From assembly GCA_027314165.1 (NCBI GenBank), contig DAHVCH010000017.1, positions 1-51,418 on the forward strand: a stretch of 51,418 nt of DNA. Reading direction: 5' to 3'. Within the stretch, counting starts at the first letter, position 1; the number at the start of each line of letters is the position of its first letter. A program made the position numbers and the translations under genes. This stretch comes from Thermoplasmata archaeon (GTDB lineage Archaea > Thermoplasmatota > Thermoplasmata > Lutacidiplasmatales > UBA184). The notes below the pieces were generated by a model that ran no database searches, was not told where the DNA came from, and saw only the letters and a list, made by a program, of their open reading frames with translations. Shown here one piece after another: positions 24,801-35,800 of the stretch.

Positions 24801-25916
24801 CAGGTTCGAGGCCGGCGCGATCACTTCCACGTCGTACGGCGAGGCGTACATCGCGACGTAGATGTCCCCGTTCGCAAGGTCGTAGGTGATGCCGTTGGGA
24901 ATGGTGCCTCCGCCCGCGCCGATCCCTATGCCGAGCGAGATGTCCCGAAGATCTTGTTCGTTGGTGCAATTGATGACGGCAACGTCCCCACCCTGTTGGT
25001 CCGTCACATAGACGTCGTGGTCGGCCGCGTCGTAGGTAAGGTCGATTGGGTTGGGGCCGGGGGTCGCGATCCCCGAGGTGTTCAGGATCGTGGTGCCGTA
25101 GATGTCCGAGACGTTTTGGCTGTGGTAGTTGGCCACATAGACGACCCCGTTCGCCGGGACGTACAGGACCCCAGTGGGACCGAGCCCCACGGGGAGAGAG
25201 GCGACCGTGCGGTTGAGCGTCGCATCGATCACCGTGACGTTGGTCCCGCCGTTGTCCGCGACGTAGAGGTAGTCGTTCGAGGGGTCGTAGGCGATCCCCC
25301 ACGGACCGGTGCCTACCGTGATCTTCCGCCCGATCGTACCGTTCCCAGGGTATACGGGATACACGGCGTTCGGGCCGCCGACATAGATCAGCCCGTCGCG
25401 GGTGTCCGCCGCAACCCAACCCGGGTACCAGGGGAAAGCAAGGGACGGGGCCAGGGTGTTGGTCGCACCGTCGATGACGGTCAGGTTCGTGCTGTTCTTG
25501 CACGAGACGTAGAGGTCGCCGTCCTGAGGGTCGTAGAAGACGCCCACCGGCGAGCCCCCGGTCGGGAGCGTCTTCAGCACGGTGTTCGTGCTCCCATCGA
25601 TCACCGTGACGCTCGAGTTGTCGGTCCCCGTCGCGTACACGTCGCCGTTCGCGGAGTCGTACGCGACCATGTTCGGGTTCTTGGCGACCCCATTCGTGAT
25701 GTTGTACACGGCACAGAAAGTGCAGCTGCCCAGCGCGGGAGTCGCGGAGACTCGCGGCGCGGTGCCCGCGGTCGCCCGGCCGGCCGTGGGGGCAAGGTCG
25801 TGGCTGAGGCCGTGCGGGCCCGCGCCCTGGAGCGGGAGCGACGGACCGGAGAGGACCAGGAGGGCGAGGACCACCGAAACGGTGACCACAGCCCAGAAAT
25901 CCGAGACCGTTCCCAT
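21840..25916 (-). CDS. Giant surface protein: YVTN beta-propeller, seven Ig-like repeats, membrane span, cytoplasmic DUF835
   Basis: A 1358-residue protein with an N-terminal signal (FWAVVTVSVVLALLVLSG). Residues about 60-372 are a YVTN/NHL-type propeller (repeated VYVANYHSQN, VIDGSTNTV and GITYDLANGD-like blades). Residues about 372-1035 hold seven Ig-like repeats of roughly 90 residues, each with a Cys pair (C-x4/5-CP) followed by YxW. A span near 1049-1075 (ILGLLVLAILVIVGAVLVL) ends in RRRR, placing the C-terminus inside. A 140-residue Pro/Ala-rich linker leads to DUF835 (about 1212-1358: GQAVLLLGMEDIIDATSLR; LLREVAEGQGGHALLHLNP). The design suggests transmission of an external binding event to a cytosolic partner. 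The TATA-like AGAAATAAG at 25946-25954 supports ATG 25916. Confidence 0.9.
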   Translation of the reverse strand: MGTVSDFWAVVTVSVVLALLVLSGPSLPLQGAGPHGLSHDLAPTAGRATAGTAPRVSATPALGSCTFCAVYNITNGVAKNPNMVAYDSANGDVYATGTDNSSVTVIDGSTNTVLKTLPTGGSPVGVFYDPQDGDLYVSCKNSTNLTVIDGATNTLAPSLAFPWYPGWVAADTRDGLIYVGGPNAVYPVYPGNGTIGRKITVGTGPWGIAYDPSNDYLYVADNGGTNVTVIDATLNRTVASLPVGLGPTGVLYVPANGVVYVANYHSQNVSDIYGTTILNTSGIATPGPNPIDLTYDAADHDVYVTDQQGGDVAVINCTNEQDLRDISLGIGIGAGGGTIPNGITYDLANGDIYVAMYASPYDVEVIAPASNLTQVQVLPASAVVPIHRTVGFNATSGCLPSPCPWSPYYSWVSNSTALGTLNSTNGRWVDLTAGGTSGSMTLGLNVMDHGQQLTAPQVQVTIDAVLSSVSIGPAAVALNVGNGTSFTAAPTCTGGACPSGTNFTWSTSQGFGTFLPGRGPSTSPVVEFKAGAVPGNESVFVNATLDGIRVQSGPVTVTIDANLTTVSVASASLTVTVLGTSLFTASISCSAGPCPKGSNFGWALTNSLGSLGARSGRSVQFTAGSTAGTDTLFVNVSLNGNLVGAAPVTVTIVPRLSAASVTPSPAIVPLGGMLTFQASIQCLGGGCPTGAMYSWSLTNNVLGTLSSSAAPLDPFTAGSSVGVDTLYLNVTLGAVTVAASPVQIDLVPALDSVVLSPRSTALQTDASQNFVPTLGCFGGPCPGGASYAWTLTNPSAALNSSIAPMVTVIAGSGAGSDQLFLNVTLDGVVVAASSATILISLLAPPALKGVSLSPSDAMLQVGGALTINATPLCTYGDPCPADVVYSWSVNNTLGWVGAGSGTSIVFTARGVAGLSTLTVHASLGMAIVNGTAALTISTVPVPALLSVSGSPSTASVTVQGTQTLTASATCTPSPCPGAPFLTYAWSETGVTAGLSSTGPSATFTASTTTGVAIVTVVASLDGVAKSSTMSVTVVSNSPGKSPGGTPGFLTGHGIILGLLVLAILVIVGAVLVLRRRRIPPSPDRRSPAVGAADTAYPEPSTTPSSPTAGLGAPGMSAPSPFPSSPPPPGPSVGAPPPGPAPGAPSSGPAFAPAATTLSGAVPSPSQDLRAPPPPPPASPTAAAPSPVVSAAPAVAAAPESTGAAAPPQTSPPGAFTVFEATSRAGVYARASALGISGAALLVVSPDNPSTLAGVWKNDVVFWRLARTEQEGTVRPDEVDRLGSILERHLSKAPGQAVLLLGMEDIIDATSLRVARRLVALLREVAEGQGGHALLHLNPSLLDESERRVLEEGATVLRD

Positions 25917-25945
25917 GTCGAAACCGTCACGAGCAGGTGCCGTCA

Positions 25946-25954
25946 GCTTATTTC
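25946..25954 (-). promoter_or_regulatory. TATA box of giant surface protein gene
   Basis: Minus strand AGAAATAAG, centred about 34 bases before ATG 25916. Confidence 0.4.
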
Positions 25955-26005
25955 TGTTCGCACGAACCAAAATCCGCACCCGCACCCGCAAGCTCATCCC
26001 CCAGC

Positions 26006-26042
26006 GAGAGAGAGAGAGGGCGCGAGAGAGAAAGAGAGAGAG
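26006..26042. repeat. GA/CT low-complexity tract
   Basis: Interrupted (GA)n microsatellite of 37 bases between the gyrB 3' end and the promoter of the giant surface gene; minus strand is polypyrimidine. A short CCGCAC repeat (25975-25990) lies between it and the TATA box. Its position upstream of a surface-protein promoter is notable. Confidence 0.8.
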
Positions 26043-26188
26043 CATGGGCGGGCGTCTCCCCGCGGCACGTGCTCCAGGGGTGTGCGCTCGTTCTTCGCGG
26101 TCGCCACGGTGGGTCGGCCCTGGCCTCGGCGGCTCCAGGCGTTCGGAGCGGGTCTCCGACCTGCGGGAACGCTCCCGGCTCCCCACAC

Positions 26189-28831
<2,643 letters not shown>

Positions 28832-29731
28832 TCACGGCGAGAGCGACATGGCGAGGCTCGCGCATTGCTGCGGGAGGAACGCGTAGAGGAAACCCCGGGT
28901 GGGGTCGAGGGCGGAGGTGTGGGCCCCGTCCTGGGTACGGGCGGACTCGAGCTTCTCGAACGTGGAGGTGTCGAAGATGTCGATGCACCCGGGCTCCCCG
29001 ATCGTCACGTAGAGGCGGTGGGCGCGGTGGTCGTGCCAGACCACGTCCGGGGGACCGCTAAGGGGGAGGACCTTCTGGACCGCGCCGTCCTTCATCGAGA
29101 GCACGACGAGCTTCGCGTCGTCCGTCGCGACGAAGGCGCGGCGGGCGACCGGATCGAGGGCGAGGCCGTGCGGGCCCTGGGCCGGCACCGCGTGCGACGT
29201 GCGGGTCGAGAGGTCGGTGGAGTCGAGGACCAGCAGCGACGGGGGGTCCCGGATGCAGACGAAGAACGAGGAGGTAGGACCGTCGTAGACGCACCAGCGG
29301 GGACGGCCCGGGAGGTCGACCTCGGTCACGACCTTCCCGGTGCTGACGTCCACCAGCCGCCCGCGGGGCGTTCCGACGTCCGCCACCAGCAGGCGTTCGC
29401 GGTTGGGGTCCCAGGCGAGCCCGTTCGGGCGTTCCCCGACCACGAAGGAACGGATGGTCGACAGGGTCTTCGCCGAGATGAGGAGCAGCTTCCCCGTCGC
29501 CCGCGAGGCGGCGACCACTTGGTCCCGCCCGGGGAGGCAGAGCAGCCCGCTCCCTTCCTGGCAGCCGAGGACCGACGTGCGGTGCTTCAAGGGCCACGGG
29601 TCGAGCACCTCCACCGTGCCCTCGGAGGTGTGGGTGACGAAGACCCGCCCGGTCGGCAGGTGAACGTCGCCGTGGTCGAAGGCTCCGGGCCGTCGCGGAG
29701 GCATGGGGCGGTCTCCGAGGACCCGGACCAT
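28832..29731 (-). CDS. Cytosolic YVTN/NHL-type beta-propeller protein
   Basis: A 299-residue repeat protein without signal peptide or membrane span. Blades are visible as GRVFVTHTSEGTVEVLD, KLLLISAKTLSTIRSF, GLAWDPNRERLLVADV, GLALDPVARRAFVATDD and RLYVTIGEPGCIDIFD, giving five or six WD/YVTN-like repeats of about 42-45 residues. Relatives act as binding scaffolds or, less often, hydrolases/lactonases; no catalytic metal set is obvious. A TTAA centred at 29757 suggests a leaderless start at ATG 29731; ATG 29704, with GGAG 8 bases upstream, is the alternative. It lies between gyrB and the divergent grpE. Confidence 0.8.
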   Translation of the reverse strand: MVRVLGDRPMPPRRPGAFDHGDVHLPTGRVFVTHTSEGTVEVLDPWPLKHRTSVLGCQEGSGLLCLPGRDQVVAASRATGKLLLISAKTLSTIRSFVVGERPNGLAWDPNRERLLVADVGTPRGRLVDVSTGKVVTEVDLPGRPRWCVYDGPTSSFFVCIRDPPSLLVLDSTDLSTRTSHAVPAQGPHGLALDPVARRAFVATDDAKLVVLSMKDGAVQKVLPLSGPPDVVWHDHRAHRLYVTIGEPGCIDIFDTSTFEKLESARTQDGAHTSALDPTRGFLYAFLPQQCASLAMSLSP

Positions 29732-29862
29732 GGAGCGGGGACCGTGCGGACGCCTTAACCCCGTCGAGGAGCCCGCCCGAACTCGCTCACGCGTGAACGG
29801 CCCATCCCGCCCTCCCGGCGCGGGAAAGCTCGACCGGAGCAGGGGGCGCCGTCCGACTGACG

Positions 29863-29871
29863 TTCAAATAC
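29863..29871 (+). promoter_or_regulatory. TATA box of grpE
   Basis: TTCAAATAC, centred 26 bases before ATG 29893, implying a leaderless transcript. Confidence 0.6.
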
Positions 29872-29892
29872 CTACTGGGATTGCGCCCGGCG

Positions 29893-30567
29893 ATGGCGTT
29901 CTCCGACGAGGACGACGGGCCGCGTCCGCGCCGTCGTTCCCGCAAGTCCTCCGACCCCGCGGAGTCCCCCTGGCCGCGCAAGGACCAGCCCCTCTCCTGG
30001 GCGATGCTCCCTCCGGAGGAGGACGAAGGAGAGGAAGGGACCACGGCCCCCGAGAGCTCCGCCGCCGCGGGGTCCCCCTCGGCCGCGGGAGCGGAGGGGG
30101 CCGCCGCGCCTTCCCCCGAGGACTGGCGGTCCCGCTACCAGTACCTTCTCGCCGAGTTCGACAACTACCGTCGACGGGTCCAGAAGGAGAGCGAGAGTGC
30201 GGTGGCCGCCGCCCGCGGCCACGTCCTGCTGAAGGTCCTGGGCCTCCACGAGGGCATCGAACACGCCCTGGAGAAGCTCCCGCCGGACGCGAAGCCGCTG
30301 CGCGAGGGGCTCTCCATGGTCCTGCGGAACATGGACAGCGTTCTCCGGGAGGAAGGGGTCGAGCCCGTCGCCAGCGAAGGGGCCCGGTTCCAGCCGGAAC
30401 TTCACGAGGCCGTCGGACAGGCCCCGGCATCGGCGAGGGCCCCGGAGGGGACCGTGGCCGTCGTGGTCCAGCAGGGCTACAAGGGCCCCACGGGTCTGCT
30501 TCGCCCGGCGAAGGTCCTGGTCGCCGCCTCCGCCGCCCAGGAGCCGTCCCGGGCCTCGAAGGCCTAG
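29893..30567 (+). CDS. grpE: GrpE, nucleotide exchange factor of DnaK
   Basis: A 224-residue co-chaperone that releases ADP from DnaK (Hsp70). After a charged, Pro/Ala-rich 80-residue N-terminus, the coiled-coil entry YLLAEFDNYRRRVQKE, the helix MVLRNMDSVLREEGVEPV and the beta-wing end VVVQQGYKGPTGLLRPAKVLVA are all diagnostic. Archaea that possess Hsp70 acquired this system laterally; dnaK and dnaJ usually sit near grpE but are not in this window. ATG 29893 is fixed by the TATA box 26 bases upstream. An in-frame TTG 12 bases earlier is less likely. Confidence 0.93.
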   Translation: MAFSDEDDGPRPRRRSRKSSDPAESPWPRKDQPLSWAMLPPEEDEGEEGTTAPESSAAAGSPSAAGAEGAAAPSPEDWRSRYQYLLAEFDNYRRRVQKESESAVAAARGHVLLKVLGLHEGIEHALEKLPPDAKPLREGLSMVLRNMDSVLREEGVEPVASEGARFQPELHEAVGQAPASARAPEGTVAVVVQQGYKGPTGLLRPAKVLVAASAAQEPSRASKA

Positions 30568-30616
30568 TCGCCACCCCCACCGAATAGCTTCAAGTTCCCT
30601 AGAGGGGGACCGGTCC

Positions 30617-31933
30617 GTGGATATGGCCGAGCGTTCCAGCGAGCTGAGCGGGTTCTACAAGAAGAGCGTAGAGGAGCGCCGCAAGGCCGTGCGCGAGTTC
30701 GCGGGCCTCGAGGAGGAGGCCGCGAAGGCCTGGCTGCCGCCCCCCGGGGTGGACAGCGCGGTGCTGGAGAGGATGATCGAGAACGTGATCGGCACGTTCC
30801 CGCTCCCGCTCGGGGTCGCGACCAACTTCCGGGTCAACGGGAAGGACTACCTGGTGCCGATGGCGCTCGAGGAACCCTCCGTCGTCGCCGCCGCGAGCCA
30901 CGCGGCGAAGATCGCCCGCGCCAAGGGAGGTTTCCACGCCCAGACGAGCCCCCCGGTCATGATCGGGCAGATCTCGATCCTGGACGTCCCGGACCCGCAC
31001 GCCGCGCGGCTCCGCATCCTGGCCGCCCAGTCGGACCTCCTCGCGCTCGCGAACGCGAAGGACCCGCTCCTCAACAAGGTCGGAGGAGGGGCCCGCGAGC
31101 TCGAGGTGCGGCTCGTCCCGACCCCGCGGGGAACGATCCTGATCGTCCACCTCCACGTCGATGTCCGCGACGCCATGGGCGCGAACGCCGTCAACACGAT
31201 GGCCGAGGCCCTCGCTCCGGAGCTCGCGAAGCTTTCGGGAGGTCGCAGGAACCTGCGGATCCTCTCGAACCTCGCCATCCACCGCGTCGCCCGCGCCTGG
31301 GCGATCTTCCCGAAGGAGGAGCTCACGGGGGAGGGCGCCGCCGGGCCCCAGGTCGTCGAGGGCGTCCTGGACGCCTGGAACTTCGCCGCCCACGACCCGT
31401 TCCGGTGCGCCACGCACAACAAGGGGATCATGAACGGGATCTCCGCGGTCGCCATCGCCACCGGGAACGACTTCCGCGCGCTGGAAGCGGGAGCCCACTC
31501 CTTCGCGGCCTGGAAGGCTCGCGAGGGCGGCGTCATCGCCCCCCTCACCACCTACGAGAAGAACCCCGAAGGGGACCTCGTCGGGACGATCGAGGTGCCG
31601 ATGGCGGTCGGCCTGGTGGGCGGCGCGACCGCGGTCCACCCCACCGCGAAGCTCGACGTCCGGCTCCTGGGGGTCAAGAGCGCGAGCGAGCTGGCAGAGG
31701 TGATGGCCTCGGTGGGGCTCGCGCAGAACTTCGCCGCTCTCCGCGCGCTCGCGAACGAAGGGATCCAGAAGGGCCACATGGCGCTCCACGCGCGCAACGT
31801 CGCGGTCATGGTCGGTGCGACCGGCCCTGAGGTCGACGAGCTCGCACGGCGCCTGGCCGAGGAGCACGCGGTGCGACAGGACCGCGCGAAGGAGATCCTC
31901 GCTCAGATGCGCTCGAAGGCCGCTCCAGGATGA
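30617..31933 (+). CDS. Hydroxymethylglutaryl-CoA reductase, class II type
   Basis: A 438-residue enzyme of the mevalonate pathway making isoprenoid precursors for archaeal ether lipids. Class II hallmarks: ENVIGTFPLPLGVATNF with catalytic Glu, VDVRDAMGANAVNTMAE, ATHNKGIMNGISAVA with catalytic Lys, GNDFRALEAGAHSFA with Asp, and GHMALHARNVA with the late His. Most archaea use class I; class II is found in Thermoplasmata, Archaeoglobus and bacteria. Either GTG 30617 or ATG 30623 could be the start; GAGGGGG lies 9 bases before the GTG. The stop overlaps the pdxT start (ATGA), so the two are translationally coupled. Confidence 0.95.
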   Translation: MDMAERSSELSGFYKKSVEERRKAVREFAGLEEEAAKAWLPPPGVDSAVLERMIENVIGTFPLPLGVATNFRVNGKDYLVPMALEEPSVVAAASHAAKIARAKGGFHAQTSPPVMIGQISILDVPDPHAARLRILAAQSDLLALANAKDPLLNKVGGGARELEVRLVPTPRGTILIVHLHVDVRDAMGANAVNTMAEALAPELAKLSGGRRNLRILSNLAIHRVARAWAIFPKEELTGEGAAGPQVVEGVLDAWNFAAHDPFRCATHNKGIMNGISAVAIATGNDFRALEAGAHSFAAWKAREGGVIAPLTTYEKNPEGDLVGTIEVPMAVGLVGGATAVHPTAKLDVRLLGVKSASELAEVMASVGLAQNFAALRALANEGIQKGHMALHARNVAVMVGATGPEVDELARRLAEEHAVRQDRAKEILAQMRSKAAPG

Positions 31934-32532
31934 CGACCGGGAACGTCGGGGTCCTCGCCCTGCAGGGGGACGTCCCCGAGCACGCGGAGATCACCGCCTC
32001 GATCGTGGGCTCCGACCACGTCCTACCGGTCCGTACCCCCAGGGACCTCGCCGCGGTGGACGCGGTCCTGCTGCCGGGGGGCGAGAGCACGACGCTCTCC
32101 CGCCTCCTGGACCATGCCGCGCTGCGGGAGCCGCTCCTCGAACGGGCCCGCAGGGGCCTCCCCATCATGGCCACCTGCGCGGGTCTCATCCTCCTCGCAC
32201 GGGAGCTCGAGCCCTCTCCGCACGGTAGGGACCCCCAGACCCTGGGCGTCCTGGACGTCAAGGTGCGGCGCAACGACTACGGCCGCCAGGTGGACTCCTT
32301 CGAGACCACGCTCGAGGTCGAGGGGCTCGGCAAGGACGTGCCCGCCGCGTTCATCCGCGCGCCCAGGATCCTGAGCGTGGGTCCCGGGGTCCGGGTGCTG
32401 GCCCGGGTCCGCGAGGATCCGGTGCTGGTGCGCGAGGGGCACCTGTGGGGGCTCACGTTCCACCCTGAGGTCACCGGGGACCCGCGACTCCACCGGTACT
32501 TCCTCACCGAGTCCGGGGTCCTCCGGCCGTAG
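31930..32532 (+). CDS. pdxT: Pyridoxal 5'-phosphate synthase glutaminase subunit PdxT
   Basis: A 200-residue class I-like glutaminase that supplies ammonia to PdxS for PLP synthesis. Opening strand VGVLALQGDVPEHAEI, LLPGGESTTLSRLL, nucleophile Cys in MATCAGLILLA, and the His-Glu pair in LTFHPEVTGDPRLHRYF complete the triad. Overlaps the HMG-CoA reductase stop by 4 bases. pdxS is not adjacent, unlike in many genomes. A 6-bp GC-rich inverted repeat at 32551-32570 follows the stop codon. Confidence 0.96.
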   Translation: MTTGNVGVLALQGDVPEHAEITASIVGSDHVLPVRTPRDLAAVDAVLLPGGESTTLSRLLDHAALREPLLERARRGLPIMATCAGLILLARELEPSPHGRDPQTLGVLDVKVRRNDYGRQVDSFETTLEVEGLGKDVPAAFIRAPRILSVGPGVRVLARVREDPVLVREGHLWGLTFHPEVTGDPRLHRYFLTESGVLRP

Positions 32533-32774
32533 GCGCGCTCTACTGGAGACGGCCCCGTCCTGCTGGGGCCCACGTTCGGAGCTCCCTTCCGACGCGGTCC
32601 CGGTCCCGCGCCGCGGTCCGACCTTCGGTCGCTCGCTCGGGCGGTCCGGCCGCCACGGGCCCCGGTGAGGGCGGGAACAGGAGCCCGGGGGTCTCCGCCC
32701 CCCAACCAGTACGGTTCGCGCTGCAGGCCCCTTCACGATAGGGATCTTGGAGGCCCGAGTGCGCCGACAGCGCA

Positions 32775-32783
32775 TCCATATAC
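32775..32783 (+). promoter_or_regulatory. TATA box of sedolisin gene
   Basis: CCATATACC, centred at about 32780; predicts transcription start near 32806, just before ATG 32812. Confidence 0.5.
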
Positions 32784-32811
32784 CGGCCAAGGATGGATGA
32801 GTGAGCTTCGC

Positions 32812-35800
32812 ATGCCGGAACCGGTCACGGAACCCGGTGCATCTTCGACCCGCGACGATCACGACCTGTCCATGGCCTCCGCCAAGGGGGACGCGGGACC
32901 CGCTCCCCGTCAGCCCCGGTGGGTGCACGCGCTGGGGGTGGGCCTCCTCGTGCTGGTCCTCCTCGTCGCAGTCCCTTCTGGAGCGCTGGGTGCTCCCGTC
33001 GGCGCCCACACGTCCACGGTCCCAGGGGGCTACGCCCCGCTGGCCAGTGGGGCCGGGCCGCTGCCCCTCGGAGCCCAGGCCGTATCGGCGGTCGCCGCGA
33101 CGACCCCCTTCACGTTCAACGTGGAGATCAACATCCCGACCACCCCCGCCGAACAGGCGTTCCAGTCCGGGCTCCTGACCCCCGGCTCCCCCTACTATCA
33201 CCAGTTCACCCCGCGGGGATACGCCTTCGTGAACGCGTGGGGACCTTCTCCCACCACCGTCGCGGCCCTTCGCGCCTACTTCCAATCCTACGGGCTCCAG
33301 GTCACCGAACTCGACCAGCTGGGACTGATCTACGGAGTGAGCGGGACCACCGGGCAGGTCGATGCGGCGCTCCACACCCAGCTCTGGCGCTATGACGCCC
33401 CCGGCACCACCGGGGTCGCGCCCAGCACGGTCCCCTACCTCCCCTCGAGCCTCGCGCCCTGGGTCGAGGGATTCCACCTGCTCAACAGCTTCGCGAACCC
33501 CAAGCCGCTCTACCAGTTGGCCTCCGCCGTTCCCGGCCTCCACGCCGCCGCGGTCAGTCCCGCCGGGATTCAGGGGGCCTACAGCGCCACGAGCCTCATC
33601 TCGGGGGGCGACACCGGAAGCCAGTACGTCATCGGGCTGGCCGAGATGTGCGACCCCACCCAGGCGAGCTCCACCTACCAGACCGACGTGAACTCCTTCG
33701 ACTCGGCGAACTCCCTCCCCGCGGACACCGTCACCACGAGCGGGAGCGGGGCCTCAAGCTGCACCGCGGGCTCCTCCGGGTGGGGCGTCGAGACGGACCT
33801 TGACGTCCAGTCCTCCCACAGCCTTGCGCCCGGGTCGAAGCAGAACATCTGCCTGGACAACACCGACCCGTCCATCTGCGACAGCAGCTTCATCTCCGGA
33901 GGCCTCGAGTTCGGCTCGAACAGCTGGGGAAGCACCGGGAACACCTTCGCGAGCATCTGGAACACGGCCGAGTCCTCCGGCGTCGACCTGCTCGCCTCTG
34001 CGGGCGACTCGTGCGCGGGACTCAGCGGCTCCGCCTCCTACGGGATCAGCTACCCCGCCGCCGAGGAGTACGGAGTAGCGGTGGGAGGCACGACCCTCAC
34101 GGTCTCCGGCACCTCGTGGGGAGGGGAGACCGTCTGGGGGACCGGGTGCACGAGCCCGGGCGCCGGCGGCGGAAGCGGAGGCGGAACCGGAGGAGGATGC
34201 GACCCCACCACCGCCTCGCCACCCTACCAGTCGGGCATGACCGGGTACCCGGGCGCCTGCTCGTCGGGCAACCGAGGCTACCCCGACGTGGCCGCCGACG
34301 CGGACCCGAACTCGGGGATGAACATCTACATCCAGAACGCGGCCACCAACTGCGGGGGGATGGACCCCTGCCAGATCGGAGGGACGTCCCTTGCCTGCCC
34401 GCTCTGGGCCGCCTCGCTGGACCTCATCTACCAGGCCTCCGGGTTCACCGGGTACGCCACGAGCAAGCTCTACTCCATCGCGAAGTCCGCCAGCTACTCG
34501 ACCAACTTCCACGACATCACCTCCGGCTCGAACGGTTACACGGCGACCGTGGGCTGGGACCCGGCGACGGGCGTCGGCTCCCCGATCATCGGCAGCCTGG
34601 TCTCGGGCTTCAACTCCCCGCTCACCGCCTCCCTCACGCCCACCGCTTCGACGGTGGAGAGCGGCCAGACGGTCCAGCTCACGACCACCGCCGGCGGGGG
34701 AACCCCGGGGTACAGCTACTCCTGGCAGCAGAACGGCACGCCCATCGCGGGGGCGCCGAACGGGGCCGTCTTGAACTACACCCAGTACCACTCCGCCCCC
34801 AGCCCCTACCTCATCTCCGTCGTGGTGACGGACTCGAAGGGGTCGACGGTCACCGCGGGCCCCGCCTCCATCACGGTCACCCCGGGCCCCGCCGTCGCGC
34901 TCACCGCGAACCGGACCGTCGTCGACGGAGGCCAGAAGATCGGCCTCTCGGCCGCCGCGAGCGGCGGGAGCGGGACCTTCTCCACCTTCGATTGGATGCT
35001 GAACGGGACCGTCTTCAGTTCCGGGGCCTCCCCCGCGGCGACGTGGACGGCGCCCAGCCACACGTTCACCGGCACGCTCGGGGTCAAGGTCCTCGACTCG
35101 TTGGGAGGAGCCGCGGTCGCGAGCACGACCGTCAACGTCTACGCGACGCCGGGGGTCCTGCTGACCCTCAGCGCCCCGGGCCCGATCGACGTCCTCTCCG
35201 CGATCACCCTGACGGCGACCGCGACCGGTGGCGCTCCGCCGCAGACGTTCGCCTTCCTGCAGAACGGGACCACCACGCTCCAGACGGGGGCCACCAGCTC
35301 CTGCCCCTGGACGCCCTCCGGACCGGGGACGTACACCCTGGCCGTGAAGCTCACGGACGGGCTCGGATTCTCCGCGTCCTCGCTCCCCCAGACCGTCACG
35401 GTCTACGCCAACCCCTACGTCTCGATCGGGCTCCCGAGCGCGTCGTCCGTCGATGCGGGGGCGCTCGTCACCGTGCAGGCCACGGCGGGCGGCGGGACCG
35501 CCCCCCTCTCCTTCGCCTGGACCTTGAACGGGGCCGTGGTCTCCGGCGCGAGCTCGGCGACGCTCAAGTTCAAGGCGGCGGCCCCGGGGACCGACACGCT
35601 CTCGGTCCAGGTGACCGACGGGGTGGGACGCACCGCCCACTCCACCCAGGTGTCCCTCACCGTGAACCCCGACCCGACGCTCACGATCCAGGGAAGCACG
35701 ACGGTCGTCGCCGGGCAGACCGACGCGCTCACCGCGATGACCTCCGGCGGGACCTCGCCCTTCCGCTTCGTCTGGACGGGGACCACGGACGCCGCGACGG

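Noticed and set aside
32551-32570. GC-rich inverted repeat after pdxT as a terminator
   Set aside because: Stem is only 6 bp and no T-run follows, whereas archaeal terminators are mainly T-rich; evidence too weak to annotate.
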